64,000 bases of DNA, taken from the NCBI RefSeq assembly GCF_020829625.1, contig NZ_JAIVFX010000002.1, positions 62,001 through 126,000 on the forward strand, given 5' to 3'. Below the pieces are notes generated by a model that saw only the letters and a program-made list of their open reading frames with translations, was not told the DNA's origin and did no database searches. Every line of letters starts with the position of its first letter. Positions within the stretch are counted from its first letter, which is position 1. The DNA comes from Nostoc sp. XA010. Lineage in GTDB: Bacteria; Cyanobacteriota; Cyanobacteriia; Cyanobacteriales; Nostocaceae. Below are positions 1 through 9,724 of this stretch, in pieces. The position numbers and the translations under genes are program-made.

Positions 1-1357
1 TGGTACACTTCCCTCAGGACTGACGCAACTATTTATCGGGCTTCACCTAATTCATGAAGTCACCAGTCCCCAAGCCTTTGCTATGTTACGCGAGAGGGGT
101 CTAAAAGTACTGTTTCCAGAGCGGACTGTGGCCACAGTTGATCATATTGTGCCTACAGAAAACCAGGTGCGTCCCTTTGCCGATAACTTGGCAGAGGAAA
201 TGATCCAGGCGCTTGAAAATAACTGTCAAGAAAATAACATAACTTTTTACAATATCGGTTCTGGTAGCCAGGGTATAGTTCACGTAATCGCTCCAGAACT
301 TGGGCTGACTCAGCCAGGAATGACGATCGCTTGTGGAGATAGTCACACTTCGAGTCATGGAGCATTTGGTGCGATCGCATTTGGTATTGGTACTAGCCAA
401 GTCCGAGATGTTCTTGCTTCCCAAACCCTCGCCCTATCCAAACTGAAAGTCCGCAAAATCGCAGTTCACGGCACTCTCAACCCTGGAGTTTACGCCAAAG
501 ATGTAATTTTACATATCATCCGCTCACTTGGTGTTAAAGGTGGCGTGGGCTATGCTTACGAATTTGCCGGTACGACATTTGAGCAAATGAATATGGAAGA
601 GAGGATGACTGTCTGCAATATGGCGATCGAAGGCGGTGCTAGATGCGGCTACGTTAATCCCGATCAAGTCACCTACGATTACCTCAAAGGCAGAGATTTT
701 GCACCCAAACATGCAGATTGGGATAAAGCAGTGGCTTGGTGGGATTCCATCAAGAGCGATGCTGATGCCCAGTACGATGATGTAGTCATATTTGACGCTG
801 CGGAAATTTCTCCTACCGTCACCTGGGGGATTACTCCCGGTCAAGGTATCGGTATCAATCAGTCAGTACCTCAACCGGAAGAACTGCTAGAAGAAGACCG
901 ATTTATTGCCGAAGAAGCTTATCGCTACATGGATTTATATCCTGGCCAGCCGATCAAGGGCACTAAAATAGATGTCTGCTTTATTGGTAGTTGCACCAAC
1001 GGCAGAATTACTGATTTGCGAGAAGCTGCAAAAATCGCCAAAGGTCGCCACGTTGCAGAAGGAATCAAAGCTTTTGTTGTCCCAGGTTCTGAAAGGGTGA
1101 AGGAAGAAGCGGAAGCTGAAGGACTAGATAAAATCTTTCAGGAAGCCGGATTTGAGTGGCGGGAACCGGGATGTTCTATGTGCCTAGCGATGAACCCCGA
1201 TAAGCTACAAGGAAGACAAATCAGCGCCTCCTCCTCCAACCGCAACTTTAAAGGAAGACAGGGTTCCTCTTCCGGTCGGACATTGTTAATGAGTCCGGCG
1301 ATGGTCGCCACAGCTGCGATTAAAGGCGAAGTCTCTGATGTACGCGAGTTACTGTAA
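1..1357 (+). CDS. leuC: 3-isopropylmalate dehydratase large subunit, 5' end outside window
   Basis: LeuC is the [4Fe-4S] subunit that, with LeuD, isomerises 2-isopropylmalate to 3-isopropylmalate in leucine biosynthesis. The reading frame is open from base 2 ([20 protein letters not shown]), which matches the usual LeuC N-terminus, so the gene starts upstream of the window and the first internal ATG at 83 is not its start. Visible aconitase-family features are [22 protein letters not shown] with one cluster cysteine, and [12 protein letters not shown] with the other two. The final [11 protein letters not shown] stretch is typical of the family. leuD follows 95 bp downstream on the same strand, so the two are probably co-transcribed. 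Confidence 0.97.
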   Translation, partial: GTLPSGLTQLFIGLHLIHEVTSPQAFAMLRERGLKVLFPERTVATVDHIVPTENQVRPFADNLAEEMIQALENNCQENNITFYNIGSGSQGIVHVIAPELGLTQPGMTIACGDSHTSSHGAFGAIAFGIGTSQVRDVLASQTLALSKLKVRKIAVHGTLNPGVYAKDVILHIIRSLGVKGGVGYAYEFAGTTFEQMNMEERMTVCNMAIEGGARCGYVNPDQVTYDYLKGRDFAPKHADWDKAVAWWDSIKSDADAQYDDVVIFDAAEISPTVTWGITPGQGIGINQSVPQPEELLEEDRFIAEEAYRYMDLYPGQPIKGTKIDVCFIGSCTNGRITDLREAAKIAKGRHVAEGIKAFVVPGSERVKEEAEAEGLDKIFQEAGFEWREPGCSMCLAMNPDKLQGRQISASSSNRNFKGRQGSSSGRTLLMSPAMVATAAIKGEVSDVRELL

Positions 1358-1452
1358 CCCCATCTTGTGACAGAGAAAACTCTCTCAAACTTTCTTTTCT
1401 TTGCGTTACCCTGCGGGAAGCCACTTCGTGTCTACGTTTCTTATATAAAATT

Positions 1453-2061
1453 ATGGTGAGTGAAGTTAAAACAGTTTCAGGACGCGGTATACCCTTAGTG
1501 GGCAATGATATAGATACTGATCGCATCATTCCCGCGCGATATTTGAAAGCCGTTACCTTTGATGGGTTAGGCGAAGGCGCATTTATTGATGATCGGACAG
1601 CACTTAAAGGTGAACATCCTTTTGACCAACCCCAGTACCAAGGGGCGAATATTTTAATAGTCAATAGAAATTTTGGCTGTGGTTCATCACGGGAACATGC
1701 ACCCCAAGCGATCGCAAAATGGGGAATCCAAGCTTTAATCGGTGAAAGCTTCGCCGAAATCTTTTTCGGTAACTGTGTGGCAATGGGGATACCTTGTCTG
1801 ACAGCTGATGCTGTTACTGTTAAACAAGTGCAAGATTTAGTGGCTGCTAATCCTCAAGCCACCGTGACAGTGAATCTGGAAACCTTGCAAGTACAAATTG
1901 GTGATTACACTGCCCCAGTTGCGATCGGTGAAGGGACAAGAAGCACATTTATTTCTGGAACTTGGGATGCTTGCGGTCAGTTGGTAGCCAATGCTGACCA
2001 AGTTCGGGTAACGGCAGCAAAATTACCCTACGTAGGTTGGGGCAATTTTGCTGCAAGTTAG
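1453..2061 (+). CDS. leuD: 3-isopropylmalate dehydratase small subunit
   Basis: LeuD is the small (swivel-domain) subunit of isopropylmalate isomerase and partners the LeuC encoded just upstream. The 202-residue length is normal. Conserved stretches include [16 protein letters not shown] near the N-terminus and [14 protein letters not shown] around residue 75, which is the substrate-binding loop of the aconitase swivel domain. The ATG at 1453 lies in an A/T-rich leader without a strong ribosome site. The leuC-leuD gap holds a short dispersed-repeat fragment (about 1395-1435) of the kind scattered through Nostoc genomes. Confidence 0.96.
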   Translation: MVSEVKTVSGRGIPLVGNDIDTDRIIPARYLKAVTFDGLGEGAFIDDRTALKGEHPFDQPQYQGANILIVNRNFGCGSSREHAPQAIAKWGIQALIGESFAEIFFGNCVAMGIPCLTADAVTVKQVQDLVAANPQATVTVNLETLQVQIGDYTAPVAIGEGTRSTFISGTWDACGQLVANADQVRVTAAKLPYVGWGNFAAS

Positions 2062-2063
2062 GA

Positions 2064-2102
2064 TTTTCTTATTCTCTGGTTATCAGCCAGGGAATAAGAA
2101 AA
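2064..2102 (+). terminator. hairpin after leuD, probable terminator
   Basis: A 16-bp stem (2064-2079 with 2087-2102, one G-T pair) and a 7-base loop begin three bases after the leuD stop. No strong T-tract follows, so it may act as a processing or stability hairpin rather than a classical rho-independent terminator. Confidence 0.5.
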
Positions 2103-2266
2103 TGCCAAGAATTTTATAACCTCAATAAAAACATCAAAAATTGAAGCTTTTTGTGCTTGCGGAGAGCAATTCACCGCAAGCACAATGGAATATTGGGCAA
2201 GATGCTTGCTCTACAAAATTGGATAATTTATTTGTTGGAAATCCCTAATTCACAATCCCAAGCACA

Positions 2267-3292
2267 CTAGCTCTGTTGAGCAACGCCAAGAAAAGCAATT
2301 TCCTCAACATTCAATACATTCAACGTGAACTGATCACGCTTAATGGTGTAATTGTTGGAGCTGCCTAGAATGGTATAATCACTTTTGAAATCAGGCAAAA
2401 TTAGCTTGTCTAATCCCGATTCACCATTGATCGTGGCATTACCGTAACCAACATCAAATGTGTCGGAGCCACCTCCACCCTTAATCAAGACATCGGCAAT
2501 AGCGCCTCCTTGTCCTAAAACGGGATTACCGTTAGCATCAATTCGACGAGCCTTGAAGTAATCGTTACCGTTTCCACCATCAATGGTACCGCCTTGGATA
2601 CCAATGCTGGTGCCATAGCCAGTAAGGGTATCCAAGCCATCGCCTAATTTGATGATGCCACTGTTAACAATGCCTATACCTTCACCGGGCCCAAGCTCCC
2701 CAAAAGGGGTATCGTAGCTCCCTTTACCGCCCTTACCGATACCAGTAATAGAATCGTTTCCTTGCCCTCCATCGATCACACTACCCTTACTGTTGGAGAT
2801 GCCTATACCCCTACCTGCGTTGAATGATCTAAAAGGTTCTAAACTTGCATCCCTGCCGTTGCCGATACCAGTAATAGAATCGTTTCCTTTCCCTCCATTA
2901 ATCACGCTAGCACCACTGTTGAAGATGCCTGTACCATCTTCTCCAGTTCCACCATTTCCAGTTCCCTTGATCGAATCGTTCCCTTCTCCTCCATTAATAT
3001 TGCTGCGGTCAGTGTTAGAGATTCCTACAGCAGGCCCCTCAAATACTGCAATTCCAGTTCCAAAGATAGAGTCGTCCCCAAATCCTCCATCAATGCGGCT
3101 ATTCTGAGTATTATTGATGCCTGTAGCAGGTTTAAGGTCATCAATGGATACCTCGGCTCCCTTTCCGGTTCCGAAGATCAAATCTTTTCCATCTCCTCCA
3201 TTAATGTAGCCGCCCTGAGTGTTAGAGATACCTATACCGCGTGCAGTCTCACCTCGATAGCCCTCACCGGCAGTGCCAGTGCCCTTGATACT
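2267..3292 (-). CDS. RTX-like repeat protein, 3' exon (split by group II intron)
   Basis: This is the downstream part of a glycine/aspartate-rich repeat protein whose first 82 codons lie at 5515-5760. The frame is open from AGT at 3292 (reading SIKGTGTAGEGYRGE) to the stop at 2267, 341 residues. It has irregular repeats of the type GG.GNDSI.G.G.G.......GIGI.NS, related to the GGXGXDXXX nonapeptides of calcium-binding RTX/hemolysin-type proteins. The C-terminus (FTLNVLNVEEIAFLGV) resembles the cap after such repeats. With the intron removed the joined protein would have 423 residues. Location and ligand are unknown; secretion and calcium binding are family inferences. Confidence 0.75.
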   Translation of the reverse strand, partial: SIKGTGTAGEGYRGETARGIGISNTQGGYINGGDGKDLIFGTGKGAEVSIDDLKPATGINNTQNSRIDGGFGDDSIFGTGIAVFEGPAVGISNTDRSNINGGEGNDSIKGTGNGGTGEDGTGIFNSGASVINGGKGNDSITGIGNGRDASLEPFRSFNAGRGIGISNSKGSVIDGGQGNDSITGIGKGGKGSYDTPFGELGPGEGIGIVNSGIIKLGDGLDTLTGYGTSIGIQGGTIDGGNGNDYFKARRIDANGNPVLGQGGAIADVLIKGGGGSDTFDVGYGNATINGESGLDKLILPDFKSDYTILGSSNNYTIKRDQFTLNVLNVEEIAFLGVAQQS

Positions 3293-3294
3293 CG

Positions 3295-3370
3295 GTTGAG
3301 TCGATGGGGAGTATTATCTCCCGCACCTCTCAGTTAGATCCGGACATGCCCATTTCTGTGCATCCGGCTC
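3295..3370 (-). ncRNA. group II intron domains V and VI
   Basis: On the minus strand, 3370-3336 folds into the roughly 34-nt domain V: GAGCCGGATGC, loop, GCATGTCCGGATCT, with the AGC catalytic triad near its 5' end. Next comes a hairpin with a GGGAG...CTCCC apex and a TGAG...CTCA base. An unpaired A close to its 3' side is the expected branch point. This is the catalytic core needed for splicing. Confidence 0.8.
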
Positions 3371-3379
3371 CCGATGTTC

Positions 3380-4954
3380 TTAGCTTTCGCTTTTGCTCAT
3401 GTGTTTGTAATCGTGACAACTCTCGTGAATTGCTTCTAGATTATTCTTCTTCCAGTTGGCGTGATTTCCGTCGATGTGGTGCAGGTGAACTTTTTCCTCA
3501 TCGATGAATTTCAAGCCACAGGAAGCACATCTATGGTTCTGCTTTTTGAGGGTTTTAGAGGTTTCGCCGTCGTAGAGCTTACTATTACGTTCACTCCAGT
3601 AGGCTGTATCTCCGTCATAGGGGGATTTTGTCCCTTTGACCATGACGTGTTTATTTTCGGAGTATGGAACCTTTGGAAATGCTTTGTCTAGTAATTTCTT
3701 GCTAGAATGGCGATTTAGTTTGGTTTCCTTGTTGAATACCTTTTTGGCTCTGGTTTCGATGTGATATAACGAGTTTCTAGACCCGTCCATCTTGCAGAAC
3801 TTATGGTAATTTCTCCACCCTCTAACTACCGGGGCTAATTTTTCAGCCTTTGTAGTAGCACCATAATTCGAGTTGTTGACAATGTGTTTTACTTTCTTAC
3901 GGAACGCTTTGAAGTTGTCCACTGAGGGAGTGCTTTTAAACTTTCCGTTTTTCTGTACTTTAAAGTGCCAGCCGAGGAAATCAAACCCATCTGTCGCTGC
4001 GGTAACTTTGGTTTTCTTTTGGCTTACATTCATTCCGCGTTTGCGGAGGAACTCGTTGATTCTTTCAAGTATCTCTGTTGCGTCCTCTTCGGGTCGGAGT
4101 ATGATAACCATGTCATCCGCGTATCGGACTGATGGTTCTCTGATGGAGTCGATTGGAGTTCCAGAAGAGACACTCTGTTTTGGATTCCTGTGGTGTCTGT
4201 GAATACTCTCAATCCCGTTGAGCGCGATGTTAGCTAGTAAGGGACTTACCACTCCCCCTTGGGGGGTTCCTTGTTCGGGAAATTCTGGGTTGACTCCTGC
4301 CTTAAGGCATCGGAAGATACCGAGTTTTAGACCTTTGGGAGCGATGAGTTCGTCCATTATTGCTGAGTGATTAATCCTGTCGAAGCACTTTTCGATGTCG
4401 AGTTCGATTACTCGTTTTTCTATTCCGCTAGTCTGGGAGTTGAGGTTTGTGTAGATGTAATATTGTGCATCATGGGCAGAGCGCCCAGTTCTAAACCCGT
4501 AACTTCTAGCGTGGAAAGTGGCTTCGTGTGCTGGTTCCAGTGCGTATTTTGCTAGGCATTGCCAAGCTCTATCCGCGATGGTTGGTATCTTAAGCATTCT
4601 GGTAGTCCCGTCCTTCTTGGGGATAGGGATTTCCCGTAGTCCTTGATGCTTCCAATTTCCACTATTCATTTTCAGTAGTTCTTCAAGGTTGAAGCGTTCT
4701 TCAGATGATAGGGATTTCTTACCATCAATACCAGCCGTCTTTTTACCAGCATTTAGCTGAGATACTTGTCTAATTGCAAGAAATCGAGCCGAGGTGGATT
4801 TGAGAATAAGCTTTTGGAGTGACCTAGCTTTCCGCTTGTCTCCAACTTGAACAGCTTTATACACGCGCTTTTGAAGGCGGAATAGATTTCGGCGGAATTT
4901 CTTCCACGGTAGGGCTACCCAAGATTCACTAGTTTTGTAACTGTGTCTAATCAT
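3380..4954 (-). CDS. group II intron reverse transcriptase/maturase with HNH endonuclease
   Basis: This is the intron-encoded protein, needed for splicing and for retrohoming of the intron. Its 524 residues carry an N-terminal RT0/maturase-type region (about 1-80), a reverse transcriptase with the GTPQGGVVSPLLANI block and the catalytic YADD motif (SVRYADDMVIIL), a maturase X domain (about 330-420), and a C-terminal HNH nuclease (CASCGLKF ... HLHHIDGNH ... HESCHDYKH). All catalytic motifs are intact, so the element may still be mobile. It lies wholly inside the intron on the same strand, upstream of domains V/VI, as in bacterial ORF-containing introns. Confidence 0.95.
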   Translation of the reverse strand: MIRHSYKTSESWVALPWKKFRRNLFRLQKRVYKAVQVGDKRKARSLQKLILKSTSARFLAIRQVSQLNAGKKTAGIDGKKSLSSEERFNLEELLKMNSGNWKHQGLREIPIPKKDGTTRMLKIPTIADRAWQCLAKYALEPAHEATFHARSYGFRTGRSAHDAQYYIYTNLNSQTSGIEKRVIELDIEKCFDRINHSAIMDELIAPKGLKLGIFRCLKAGVNPEFPEQGTPQGGVVSPLLANIALNGIESIHRHHRNPKQSVSSGTPIDSIREPSVRYADDMVIILRPEEDATEILERINEFLRKRGMNVSQKKTKVTAATDGFDFLGWHFKVQKNGKFKSTPSVDNFKAFRKKVKHIVNNSNYGATTKAEKLAPVVRGWRNYHKFCKMDGSRNSLYHIETRAKKVFNKETKLNRHSSKKLLDKAFPKVPYSENKHVMVKGTKSPYDGDTAYWSERNSKLYDGETSKTLKKQNHRCASCGLKFIDEEKVHLHHIDGNHANWKKNNLEAIHESCHDYKHMSKSES

Positions 4955-5514
4955 TTTCTCTTCTGGAGTTTGTGTATTCTGAACACCTCAGACCAATTAC
5001 GGTCTGTCCTACCCGACTTGTGAGGGTTCCGCTTCTCGTCTAGCCTACTTGGGGTTCGACTGCCCCTAGACCCACAAATCGTTTTTATTCGTTCCCTCGG
5101 AGAGATTGTTTGTTCCGTTAGGTGTAGCCAATTCAACCGCTAGATTCCCTTGACTCTTGCCGATATTGACGACCCATTCGGCGGGAATTATTCTCTAGCG
5201 GGGTCAGGGGGTTTTATGTTGCGCCCTGCCCATAGGTAGGTTGCTTTTCTAGGCTCTGTTTCACCGTAGGAACTTCCCGTTAGCGCCAGTGTCAACCCGC
5301 AACGGCTGTCTGATTGCGCCCTGTTCCCAGCTTCACTCTACAAGAATCGAGCTTGTTCGGTGTGGGCAGATAGGGAGTCAATTCTGAGTCTAAATGGTAG
5401 GGCTTGCACCTACATCTGACCGAGAGTTCAGCCTTTAGTGACAGTAATCTGCTGTCGGGCTGGCTTAGTTATGTACGGATTGGATACCGAGATTCACTAA
5501 GCAACGAATCGCAC

Positions 5515-5760
5515 ATCGTCTCCTATCCCTACATTGATGGTGCCACTGTTAGCAATTCCTGTGCCTGCGCTAAAATTGAAAGTCTCGTTGCTGCCGGTGC
5601 CAGTACCCTTGATAGTATCGTTACCTGCTTGAGTATCAATGATTCCCTTTTTTAGAACCTCAATTCCAATTCCTGGGAATGCATTATCCTCTTGTCCTAT
5701 TACAAGATCGGAACCAGAAGTCCCTATGAATGGGAGTAAAGAAACAATTAGTCTGGGCAT
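5515..5760 (-). CDS. RTX-like repeat protein, 5' exon
   Basis: The first 82 codons of the gene interrupted by the intron. The start ATG is at 5760 (MPRLIVSLLPFIGTSGSD), followed by QAGNDTIKGTGTGS and NSGTINVGIGDD, the same repeat style as the 3' exon. The exon ends exactly on a codon at GGAGACGAT, and the next bases are the intron's GTGCG. Without splicing, translation would add only VRFVA and stop. There is no obvious Sec signal. The gene diverges from the RTX-like gene at 6899 across about 1.1 kb. Confidence 0.75.
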
Positions 5761-6020
5761 AATATAATTTTCCGCAATTGTGTGTGATGAAGTTTTAACC
5801 CCTGAAAGTCTTGCTCTTTGAGGAAGAATTCTCTAAGTCAGAATTTCAGTAGATCGAAAAGTTTTGATATCCCCTCAAAGATTCGGGGTAAGCAAAATAA
5901 TGCTTTATAAACAGTAGTTTATAAACAACGGTTAGGCAATATAGGATGAAATTAACTCTAGAACGGAAATATTCAATCAGATTAAAGTATTACATTTGAC
6001 TCGTTAGATAAATACTTATA

Positions 6021-6708
6021 TTTAAGACTAAATGCAAAAATCCATGCTTTAGCCTTCAGTAAAAACCCTTGGTTATTAATAGCACGGATCGATTAGCCAT
6101 AGCTACTTTTAAGTTGGCAAAACTTTTAAATACTTTAGATGAACTCACTATATTTGACAGGCAAATACAAGCTTATTAATATAATACTGCTCGGCAAGTG
6201 TAAGGTTGTCATTAAAGCCACAATATAAGCACGGGTTCGTATTTAGTTATTATTTGTTGTTTTAAGTTTATTTAAAATTATCTAATCGGCTGAAAGTTTC
6301 AATTATCTAATCGGCTGAAAGCTTGTTAGCAAAGGCATTTACGGGCGATATTCTATTTTATCAAAAGTTTCAATTATTTAAGACTAAATGCAAAAGTCCA
6401 TGCTTTAGCCTTCAGTAAAAACCCTTGGTTATTAATAGCACGGATCGATTAGCCATAGCTACTTTTAAGTTGGTAAGACTTTTAAATACTTTAGATAAAC
6501 CTCACTATATTTGACAGGCAAGTACTAGCTTATTAATATAATACTGCTCGGCAAGTGTAAGGTTGTCATTAAAGCCACAATATAAGCACGGATTCTTATT
6601 TAGTTATCATTTGTTATTCTAACTTTATTTAAAATAATCTAATCGGCTGAAAGCTTGTTAGTAAAGGTATTTACGGACGATATTCTATCTTATAAAAGTT
6701 TCAATTTT
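6021..6708. repeat. tandem duplication of about 350 bp in the intergenic region 5761-6898
   Basis: The segment starting at 6021 recurs almost base for base from 6377 (offset 356 bp at the left end, 332 bp after an internal difference). Copy 1 runs to about 6375 and copy 2 to about 6708. Copy 1 also has a 25-bp unit repeated back to back (6276-6300 and 6301-6325) that is single in copy 2, which accounts for the length difference. Both copies are A/T-rich with no convincing reading frame. The rest of 5761-6898 shows no gene, and probably holds the divergent promoters of the two RTX-like genes. Confidence 0.85.
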
Positions 6709-6898
6709 CATAATAAAGAGTTCCATAAAAATCAATATTTTGCATAAAACCAGAATGTATCTCTGAGTAATACTTAGCGGCTAAAAACTATAAGTTTTGT
6801 AGCTCGTAGATAAAAACTAGTACTTTCATACTCTTCTTAGAAATGAAGTACTAGTAACTCATTGTTCACTTAAAAATTAAGAATCAAGAGGATTAATC

Positions 6899-8482
6899 AT
6901 GGCAGTAACTTGGATTCCAGGCCCAGGGCCAACCAATGGAGCAGATACAGGTACTAGTGATACTGCTTCTGATAACTTCAGTGGCTTTGGTGGAAATGAC
7001 ACCCTAATTGGTGGAAGTGGAAATGACACCCTTAATGGTGGCGCTGGTAATGACCTCCTGCAAGGTGGTGACGGTATCGACTTGCTAAACGGTGGGAGCG
7101 GGAGCGATACCATACAAGGAGATCGTGGCGACGACACTTTCATCGGTGGAAGTGGCAACGACCGACTCATCTGGAACAACGGTGACGGTAGCGACAGAAT
7201 TAGTGGTAACGCTGGCTCTGACGTGGTTCAAGTCAACGGCGCAGCAGGTGCAGGAGACACCTTCCTCCTAGAACAAGACGCCGAAGAAGGAACAGCAATC
7301 TTTGATCGGCTCAACTTAGTTCCTTTCACCCTGACTGTAGACACCGTAGAGAGCTTTGAAGTCAATGGTGGCGGAGGCAATGACATCTTCGAGGTTAACG
7401 ACCTGGAGGAAACTAGCGTCAGTGCAGTCAGCTTTACAGGTGGTGCTGGCAATGACTTGCTTGATGGTAGTGGCACATCTACACCCTTAACTGGCTCTGG
7501 TGATGCTGGAAGTGACACCCTAATTGGTGGCGATGGAGATGACACCTTCAATAGTGGCGCTGGTAATGACCTCCTGCAAGGTGGTGACGGTATCGACTTA
7601 CTAAACGGTGGGAGCGGGAGCGATACCATACAAGGAGATCGTGGCGACGACACTTTCATCGGTGGAAGTGGCAACGACCGACTCATCTGGAACAACGGTG
7701 ACGGTAGCGACAGAATTAGTGGTAACGCTGGCTCTGACGTGGTTCAAGTCAACGGCGCAGCAGGTGCAGGAGACACCTTCCTCCTAGAACAAGACGCCGA
7801 AGAAGGAACAGCAATCTTTGATCGGCTCAACTTAGTTCCTTTCACCCTGACTGTAGACACCGTAGAGAGCTTTGAAGTCAATGGTGGCGGAGGCAATGAC
7901 ATCTTCGAGGTTAACGACCTGGAGGAAACTAGCGTCAGTGCAGTCAGCTTTACAGGCGGTGCTGGCAATGACTCGCTTGATGGTAGTGGCACAGCTACAC
8001 CCTTAACTGGCTCTGGTGATGCTGGAAATGACACCCTAATTGGTGGCGATGGAGATGACACCTTCAATGGTGGTGCTGGTAGAGACTGGCTACAAGGTGG
8101 CAACGGTAATGATATCCTGACAGGCGGTGCTGGTAGCGATCGCTTTGTGTTCAGATCAGGCGCTTCGTTCAATGCTGATGATCTAGGCGTAGATCAAATT
8201 ACTGACTTTAACCGCAATGCTGACACAATTGTCCTGGATAGTACAACTTTTGTCGGACTCGACGATCTGTCCGATATTAGGATAGTAGCTAATGATGCAG
8301 CAGCTTCAACTAGCTTTGGAGTCATTACTTACAGTCTTGGAACTGGCAATTTGTTCTTTAACCCAAACTTGAGTTCATCAGGCTTTGGGACAGATGGGCT
8401 GTTTGCCAACATTGATAACGATAACAATCCATTAACAGCAGCACCAGTATTGGCAGCTACGAACTTTGAGATTGTTGGCTAA
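6899..8482 (+). CDS. RTX/hemolysin-type calcium-binding repeat protein with internal duplication
   Basis: A 527-residue protein built from GGXGXDXXX nonapeptides ([20 protein letters not shown] and similar), which in RTX proteins fold into calcium-binding parallel beta-rolls; such proteins are usually exported by type I secretion. A block of 172 residues (about 48-219) is repeated almost exactly at about 220-391. The C-terminal part ([22 protein letters not shown].....D.IVLD) resembles the C-terminal domain of serralysin-type RTX proteins, often the secretion signal. There is no N-terminal signal peptide, which fits type I export. AGAGG 8 nt upstream is a good ribosome site for the ATG at 6899. 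No transporter gene is nearby. Confidence 0.85.
   Translation: MAVTWIPGPGPTNGADTGTSDTASDNFSGFGGNDTLIGGSGNDTLNGGAGNDLLQGGDGIDLLNGGSGSDTIQGDRGDDTFIGGSGNDRLIWNNGDGSDRISGNAGSDVVQVNGAAGAGDTFLLEQDAEEGTAIFDRLNLVPFTLTVDTVESFEVNGGGGNDIFEVNDLEETSVSAVSFTGGAGNDLLDGSGTSTPLTGSGDAGSDTLIGGDGDDTFNSGAGNDLLQGGDGIDLLNGGSGSDTIQGDRGDDTFIGGSGNDRLIWNNGDGSDRISGNAGSDVVQVNGAAGAGDTFLLEQDAEEGTAIFDRLNLVPFTLTVDTVESFEVNGGGGNDIFEVNDLEETSVSAVSFTGGAGNDSLDGSGTATPLTGSGDAGNDTLIGGDGDDTFNGGAGRDWLQGGNGNDILTGGAGSDRFVFRSGASFNADDLGVDQITDFNRNADTIVLDSTTFVGLDDLSDIRIVANDAAASTSFGVITYSLGTGNLFFNPNLSSSGFGTDGLFANIDNDNNPLTAAPVLAATNFEIVG
7042..8073 (+). repeat. 516-bp near-identical tandem duplication inside the RTX gene
   Basis: Bases from 7042 recur from 7558 (offset 516 bp, 172 codons) with only scattered differences, for example AGTGGC/GGTGGC near 7554 and TTGCTT/TCGCTT near 7972. 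Each copy carries one nonapeptide cluster and one non-repeat spacer ([30 protein letters not shown]). Near identity at silent sites points to recent duplication or gene conversion. Confidence 0.9.
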
Positions 8483-8672
8483 TTAGACAGAATTTAAACA
8501 TGTCTGCAAGCTTGGAGCTAGATCCTAATAACCCCAATCATTAGCATTGCTAATTAGAGATTCTTAATCCAATCGTCTTTCCAGCACGCTTGAACTGGGG
8601 CGGAGTACAAGCTCCGTCTCAGTTTTTCCCCCTGCCCACCGCTCCCTGCCCCCTTGCCTCTTTTGACCTAAC

Positions 8673-9083
8673 CTACGCCAGTTTTTGGGATCTAAAGTTT
8701 TCCAAGGTAGTTTTTTTATGGATATAAACTTCACTGTCTGGCAGTATTTCTTTAATCCTTATGACTTCTGCTTCTGCACTTGGGAGATTTTGCGGCTCAC
8801 TGGTTACTGGATTACCAAATGCTAAAACAGCTTGTAGTTTGCGAGGTATGGCATTTTGCATACCTAGAGATTTTAAGGAATTATTGGAAATGCGAGTGAG
8901 ATAGTTGACAGGATATTTTTGGATCAGAAATTGGTTGGTTTTATTGTCGTAAACAGCCTCAAAAGGTAAATGGCGGAGTTTACCAGTAGCAATAATACTC
9001 AGTTGTTTAGGTGATAGGGCCTTAATGTTGTCTTCTATAGGGCGAATGAGAGCGTCAAAAAGTTCGCCGCCGGTTTCAAAAGC
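8673..9083 (-). pseudogene. CHAT-domain protein fragment
   Basis: An open frame on the minus strand begins right after an in-frame TAA at 9086-9084 and reads FETGGELFDALIRPIE, GKLRHLPFEAVYD, YLTRISNNSLKSLG, VLAFGNPV and LPSAEAEVIRI. This is the order of motifs in CHAT (caspase-like) domains, which usually sit at the C-terminus of TPR proteins. The fragment has no start region or TPR part and stops after FRSQKLA, before the region that would carry the catalytic cysteine. It is a remnant truncated at both ends, not a working protease. Confidence 0.75.
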
Positions 9084-9127
9084 TTAGGGGCATAGATGTA
9101 CTCCCCTACAGATGAATTGATTCACGC

Positions 9128-9721
9128 TCAATAAGGTTTCGCCAGAATAGTGATCGTTCTTTGTTGCGAATTGAACTGGATTTCATATACCACATATTTC
9201 CAACGTCTCGCCACTGACTGAATACCCCGCAACTGTACTGTGGAAACTACAGGTGGTTTGAGCTTCACCACCGTTTGACCCTGAGTAGGATTTTTTACGG
9301 TAAAATTATTTAAAGGTATGCCCCTCCAAGTTACTAGTTTGCCTGTAGGAGGGTCTTCCCCACTTCGCATTAATGGCTTCCTATCGCTTCTATAAACCAA
9401 CGCCCCATTCTTGAAAACTACTCTTGCAATTTGGCTCAGAGGAATCGTGGTAGTTTTGTCATTACGCAAAATTGATAGCACTTGCCCTTGTGCATCAATT
9501 CCTATCACTCTACCACTGCTTGACTCACCCCTTTTAAAGATGACCTCTGCTAGCTCTGGTAATGCTACTGCAAGTTCTAATTCATCTGCTTTGATTTATG
9601 TCTGTGCTAACGAAGAATTTCCCGTCTTGACATTTTGGCTCATTACAGCTTGAATATTTCCTGCGATCGCTGCTGCCATTACTAAGATTGCTACAACCCA
9701 TCCCTGGAAAAAAGCTTTCAT
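9128..9721 (-). pseudogene. secreted protein of unknown function interrupted by one in-frame TAA
   Basis: From ATG at 9721 the frame gives MKAFFQGWVVAILVMAAAIA..., a clear Sec-type signal peptide, and reaches TAA at 9598-9596 after 41 codons. The same frame then stays open for 155 codons to the stop at 9128 (IKADELELAVALPELAEVIF, GRVIGIDAQGQVLSILRND). The second part looks like a beta-rich exported domain that I cannot name. Either the TAA is an inactivating mutation, or a shortened form starts at the internal ATG/GTG codons near 9508, or the stop is read through. Confidence 0.6.
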
Positions 9722-9724
9722 AGT

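Larger units (their letters stand above)
3293..5514 (-). mobile_element. group II intron inserted in an RTX-like gene
   Basis: A retroelement of about 2.2 kb in the same orientation as the gene it splits. Its 5' end on the minus strand is GTGCG (5514-5510), the group II consensus, directly after a GGAGACGAT exon sequence. The 3' part has a domain V hairpin at 3336-3370 and a domain VI-like hairpin just beyond it. The ribozyme encloses one intron-encoded protein (3380-4954); about 560 nt upstream of that protein hold domains I-III. The exact 3' boundary is uncertain by two bases: ending at 3293 keeps the host frame, whereas the usual AY end (AAC) would fall at 3295. Confidence 0.9.

Noticed and set aside
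3380..4954. Diversity-generating retroelement
   Set aside because: The reverse transcriptase has group II maturase X and HNH domains and lies inside a ribozyme with domains V/VI. No template/variable repeat pair was seen.
6877..8172. Minus-strand frames rich in Pro/Ser across the RTX gene
   Set aside because: Mirror images of the GGXGXD nonapeptides. They contain no recognisable domain or ribosome site.
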